Assembly (NCBI GenBank): GCA_003562605.1
Contig: PWUG01000056.1
Span: 1-8,481, forward strand
Origin: Syntrophomonadaceae bacterium
Lineage (GTDB): Bacteria > Bacillota_D > Dethiobacteria > DTU022
Reading direction: 5' to 3'
DNA: 8,481 bases
This document shows positions 7,139-8,481 of this stretch, in pieces; position 1 is the stretch's first letter, and every line of letters starts with the position of its first letter. The notes beneath the pieces were generated by a model that did not search any database, had not been told where the DNA came from, and saw only the letters and a program-made list of their open reading frames with translations. Both the position numbers and the translations under genes were made by a program.

Positions 7139-8149
7139 CTACTCGTAGCGAATACGGGGGTCCAGGTATGCATAGAACAAATCAACGATGATATTAATTA
7201 GAATAAAGGCAAAAGCAACGAAGAAAACGACGCCTTGGACAACTGGGTAATCCCTGAAACTAATAGAAGTTACCAGCAGACGGCCAATACCTGGCCAGGA
7301 AAAGACTGTCTCGGTTAAAATGGCGCCACCCATTAGTTTTGCCAGCTGCAGGCCGACTACAGTCACTACCGGGATCAATGCATTTTTAAGCGCATGTGTA
7401 TAGACTACTTTTCGTTCTCTGACTCCTTTTGCCCGGGCAGTCCGGATATAATCTTCACTCAGGACATCGAGCATGCTGGAACGGGTTACCCTTACGACCA
7501 GGGCCAGAGAGACAGTGGCCAGGGAGAAGGCAGGCATAATAAGGTGTTTTAAAGCGTCAATGAAGGAGTTTATTTTGCCGGCCAATAGAGAATCTATAAG
7601 GTAAAGACCGGTTACGCTGGGGATTGATGTCCCCATAGCCAGGCGGCCGGAAACCGGCAGCCAACCGAGGGTAACTGAAAATAAAAATATCAGCATCATC
7701 CCAAGCCAGAAAATCGGTATTGATACTCCGAGCAGTGAAAAACCTATCATGGATTGATCGATGATCGTATTGCGGTGTCGGGCAGCACTAACTCCAAAAA
7801 TGATCCCGAAAAATACGGCAATAAACAATGCAACCACAGTCAGCTCAACTGTGGCCGGAAGCCTGCTCATGATTTCTTCGGCAACAGGCTGGTTGCTCCT
7901 GATCGAACGTCCGAAATCACCTCTCATGGCATTGGAAAACCACTGCCAGTACTGAATATGCAGTGGTTCGTTAAGGCCCAGCCTCTCTTCCAGCAAAAGT
8001 CTGGCTTCATCCGTGACCCGATCGCCGAGCATTATATCGATTGGATCACCGGGGATCATATGGATCAATAAAAAAACAATAATGCTTACACCAATAAGTG
8101 TTGGGATAGTAAGGGCAAGCCTTTTAATGAAATACTTGTATAAGGTCAT
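7139..8149 (-). CDS. dppB: Peptide ABC transporter permease, DppB/OppB type
   Basis: A 336-residue membrane channel subunit and the first gene of the operon. Helix 1 is at about 10-30, followed by MIPGDPID (31-38), the expected external loop with RLGLNEPLHIQYWQWF (56-71) and DFGRSIRSNQPV. More membrane segments lie near 100-121, 135-160, 204-220, 260-278 and 306-326. The EAA coupling loop is DYIRTARAKGVRERKVVYTHALKNALIP-like at 233-260, followed by the ETVFSWPGIGRLL motif (280-292) and a YLDPRIRYE tail. The length is close to DppB and longer than enterobacterial OppB, the main reason for preferring the dpp symbol. ATG at 8149 has AAAGG 9 bases upstream, and a consensus promoter lies about 50 bases before the start codon. 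Members also transport nickel, glutathione or other small peptides. Confidence 0.94.
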   Translation of the reverse strand: MTLYKYFIKRLALTIPTLIGVSIIVFLLIHMIPGDPIDIMLGDRVTDEARLLLEERLGLNEPLHIQYWQWFSNAMRGDFGRSIRSNQPVAEEIMSRLPATVELTVVALFIAVFFGIIFGVSAARHRNTIIDQSMIGFSLLGVSIPIFWLGMMLIFLFSVTLGWLPVSGRLAMGTSIPSVTGLYLIDSLLAGKINSFIDALKHLIMPAFSLATVSLALVVRVTRSSMLDVLSEDYIRTARAKGVRERKVVYTHALKNALIPVVTVVGLQLAKLMGGAILTETVFSWPGIGRLLVTSISFRDYPVVQGVVFFVAFAFILINIIVDLFYAYLDPRIRYE

Positions 8150-8189
8150 TAGATTTTACCTTTCAAGTATCCAAGATTAAGAGACTTAA

Positions 8190-8203
8190 GAAATATTTAT
8201 TTC
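8190..8203. repeat. Inverted repeat across the predicted transcription start (candidate operator)
   Basis: GAAATA-TT-TATTTC is a perfect 6-bp inverted repeat with a 2-base centre. It lies directly downstream of the -10 box of the operon promoter, over the expected start of transcription (about 8197). The same half-site, TATTTCA, recurs at 8225-8231 (preceded by GAAAT) and at 8254-8260 (inside an AAATATATTT palindrome). Repeated half-sites around a promoter suggest binding of a dimeric or tetrameric regulator, most simply the RpiR-type protein encoded at the end of the operon. AT-rich DNA yields such repeats by chance, so confidence is limited. Confidence 0.4.
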
Positions 8204-8232
8204 ATTATAACATGTTGAAGAAATTATTTCAA
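8204..8232 (-). promoter_or_regulatory. Sigma-A type promoter of the transporter operon
   Basis: On the minus strand, TTGAAA (-35, bases 8232-8227) and TATAAT (-10, 8209-8204) are separated by exactly 17 bases, matching the vegetative consensus at 11 of 12 positions. The expected start is near 8197, giving a leader of about 48 bases before the DppB-type ATG at 8149. AT-rich sequence immediately upstream (about 8236-8260) could act as an UP element. It should drive the whole seven-gene block, including its own candidate regulator. Confidence 0.8.
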
Positions 8233-8235
8233 CAT
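8212..8235. promoter_or_regulatory. 24-bp inverted repeat overlapping the -35 and spacer (candidate RpiR operator)
   Basis: Arms ATGTTGAA and TTCAACAT are perfect 8-bp complements separated by 8 bases. The element covers the whole -35 box and most of the spacer of the operon promoter, the classic position for a repressor site. An offset GAAAT-T-ATTTC palindrome (8220-8230) is nested in it. The centre-to-centre distance of the two arms (16 bp) suits a dimeric winged-helix protein. The only DNA-binding regulator in the window is the RpiR/MurR-type protein, so autoregulated control of the operon is the simplest reading; that link is inference. Confidence 0.6.
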
Positions 8236-8371
8236 ATTTTTAAATAAAAAATATATTTCATCTATTAGGAAAATGAATACACCTGGTTTCTTGAGCCTCA
8301 CAGTGGCATTTGAGCATAGAATAAAGATAAATTTTTCTAAAAAGATCGTATTAATATTAGTATTTTTCAGG

Positions 8372-8397
8372 TTTCTGGTTTAAAATATAACCAGAAA
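8372..8397. repeat. 26-bp inverted repeat upstream of the COG2403-type gene
   Basis: TTTCTGGTT and AACCAGAAA are perfect 9-bp arms around an 8-base AT spacer, with an additional G-C pair possible one position further out across a G-T. It lies 25 bases before the TTG start of the plus-strand gene. A TTTTCA-N16-TATAAC pair (8364-8369 and 8386-8391) would place a plus-strand -10 box inside it, so it may be an operator; in RNA it could instead be a leader hairpin. Its sequence differs from the repeats on the dppB side, so a different regulator would be expected. Confidence 0.45.
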
Positions 8398-8422
8398 TCA
8401 CGAAATAAAAGGAGATGCGTCC

Positions 8423-8481
8423 TTGAAGAAAAAAAATGTAATTATCATCGGTGCCGCCGGCAGGGATTTTCATAACTTTAA
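8423..8481 (+). CDS. COG2403-type protein, N-terminal fragment (GTPase / cyclic 2,3-diphosphoglycerate synthetase-like)
   Basis: The first 19 codons of a gene that runs off the right edge. It starts at TTG (8423-8425), preceded by AAAAGGAGA with 8 bases between GGAG and the start. The ATG at 8415 hits a stop after three codons and the ATG at 8436 is out of frame. The encoded start, KKKNVIIIGAAGRDFHNF, has the GAAGRDFHNF loop at the end of the first beta-strand that is characteristic of the family annotated as predicted GTPase or cyclic 2,3-diphosphoglycerate synthetase. Family members are P-loop-like nucleotide-binding proteins of about 430-460 residues; the physiological role in bacteria is poorly defined. 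It is divergent from the transporter operon across 273 bp. The rest of the protein is not visible. Confidence 0.75.
   Translation, partial: MKKKNVIIIGAAGRDFHNF

Noticed and set aside
8291..8315. TTGAGC direct repeat (8291-8296 and 8310-8315) considered as a -35 box or regulator site
   Set aside because: No -10 box lies at an acceptable spacing from either copy (TAGAAT at 8317-8322 is 20 bases from the first), and a 6-base repeat is expected by chance.
1..8481. CRISPR arrays, tRNA/rRNA genes, insertion sequences or phage features
   Set aside because: No regularly spaced repeats, transposase or integrase motifs, or structural RNA signatures were seen on either strand.

Overview
The window looks like a chromosomal segment from a Gram-positive-type, probably anaerobic bacterium of the Clostridia (Bacillota). 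The reasons are a moderate GC content (low-to-mid 40s % by eye), purine-rich Shine-Dalgarno sites, frequent TTG/GTG starts, a consensus sigma-A promoter, a lipoprotein substrate-binding protein, and a COG2403-type gene of the kind seen in anaerobes. The taxonomic call is inference; no RNA gene or marker gene is present.

Layout. Bases 1-211 (+) hold the 3' end of a NamZ/DUF1343 gene (exo-beta-N-acetylmuramidase family). It runs convergently into a seven-gene minus-strand block covering 285-8149. In transcription order the block is: two permeases (DppB-type 8149-7139, DppC-type 7116-6259), two ATPases (DppD-type 6239-5250, DppF-type 5253-4270), a family 5 lipoprotein substrate-binding protein (4083-2491), a metal-dependent amidohydrolase of the imidazolonepropionase/prolidase-like group (2429-1203), and an RpiR/MurR-type regulator with HTH and SIS domains (1136-285). 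At the right edge (8423 onward, +), divergent from the block, is the start of a COG2403 gene (GTPase / cyclic 2,3-diphosphoglycerate synthetase-like). No gap reaches 300 bases. The 73 bases between the convergent genes (212-284) hold no convincing terminator.

How it works together. The block encodes a complete peptide-type ABC importer: lipoprotein receptor, two-subunit channel and two ATPases. It also carries a cytoplasmic hydrolase that could cleave the imported dipeptide or related amide, and a regulator that probably senses a phosphosugar-like ligand. A near-consensus promoter (TTGAAA-N17-TATAAT) lies upstream of the first permease gene. It is overlapped by a 24-bp inverted repeat and by a second one across the expected start site, which makes them good candidate operators for the regulator encoded last in the block. 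Inside the block, a 14-bp GC-rich hairpin just after the binding-protein stop codon, and a 186-bp gap before that gene with a weak terminator-like hairpin and an orphan Shine-Dalgarno, suggest that the binding protein is expressed at a different level from its neighbours.

The parts are familiar families. The most interesting idea is the combination: a SIS-domain regulator, a peptide importer, a dipeptidase-like amidohydrolase and a neighbouring NamZ gene could form a cell-wall muropeptide scavenging module. This is a hypothesis, not a demonstration.
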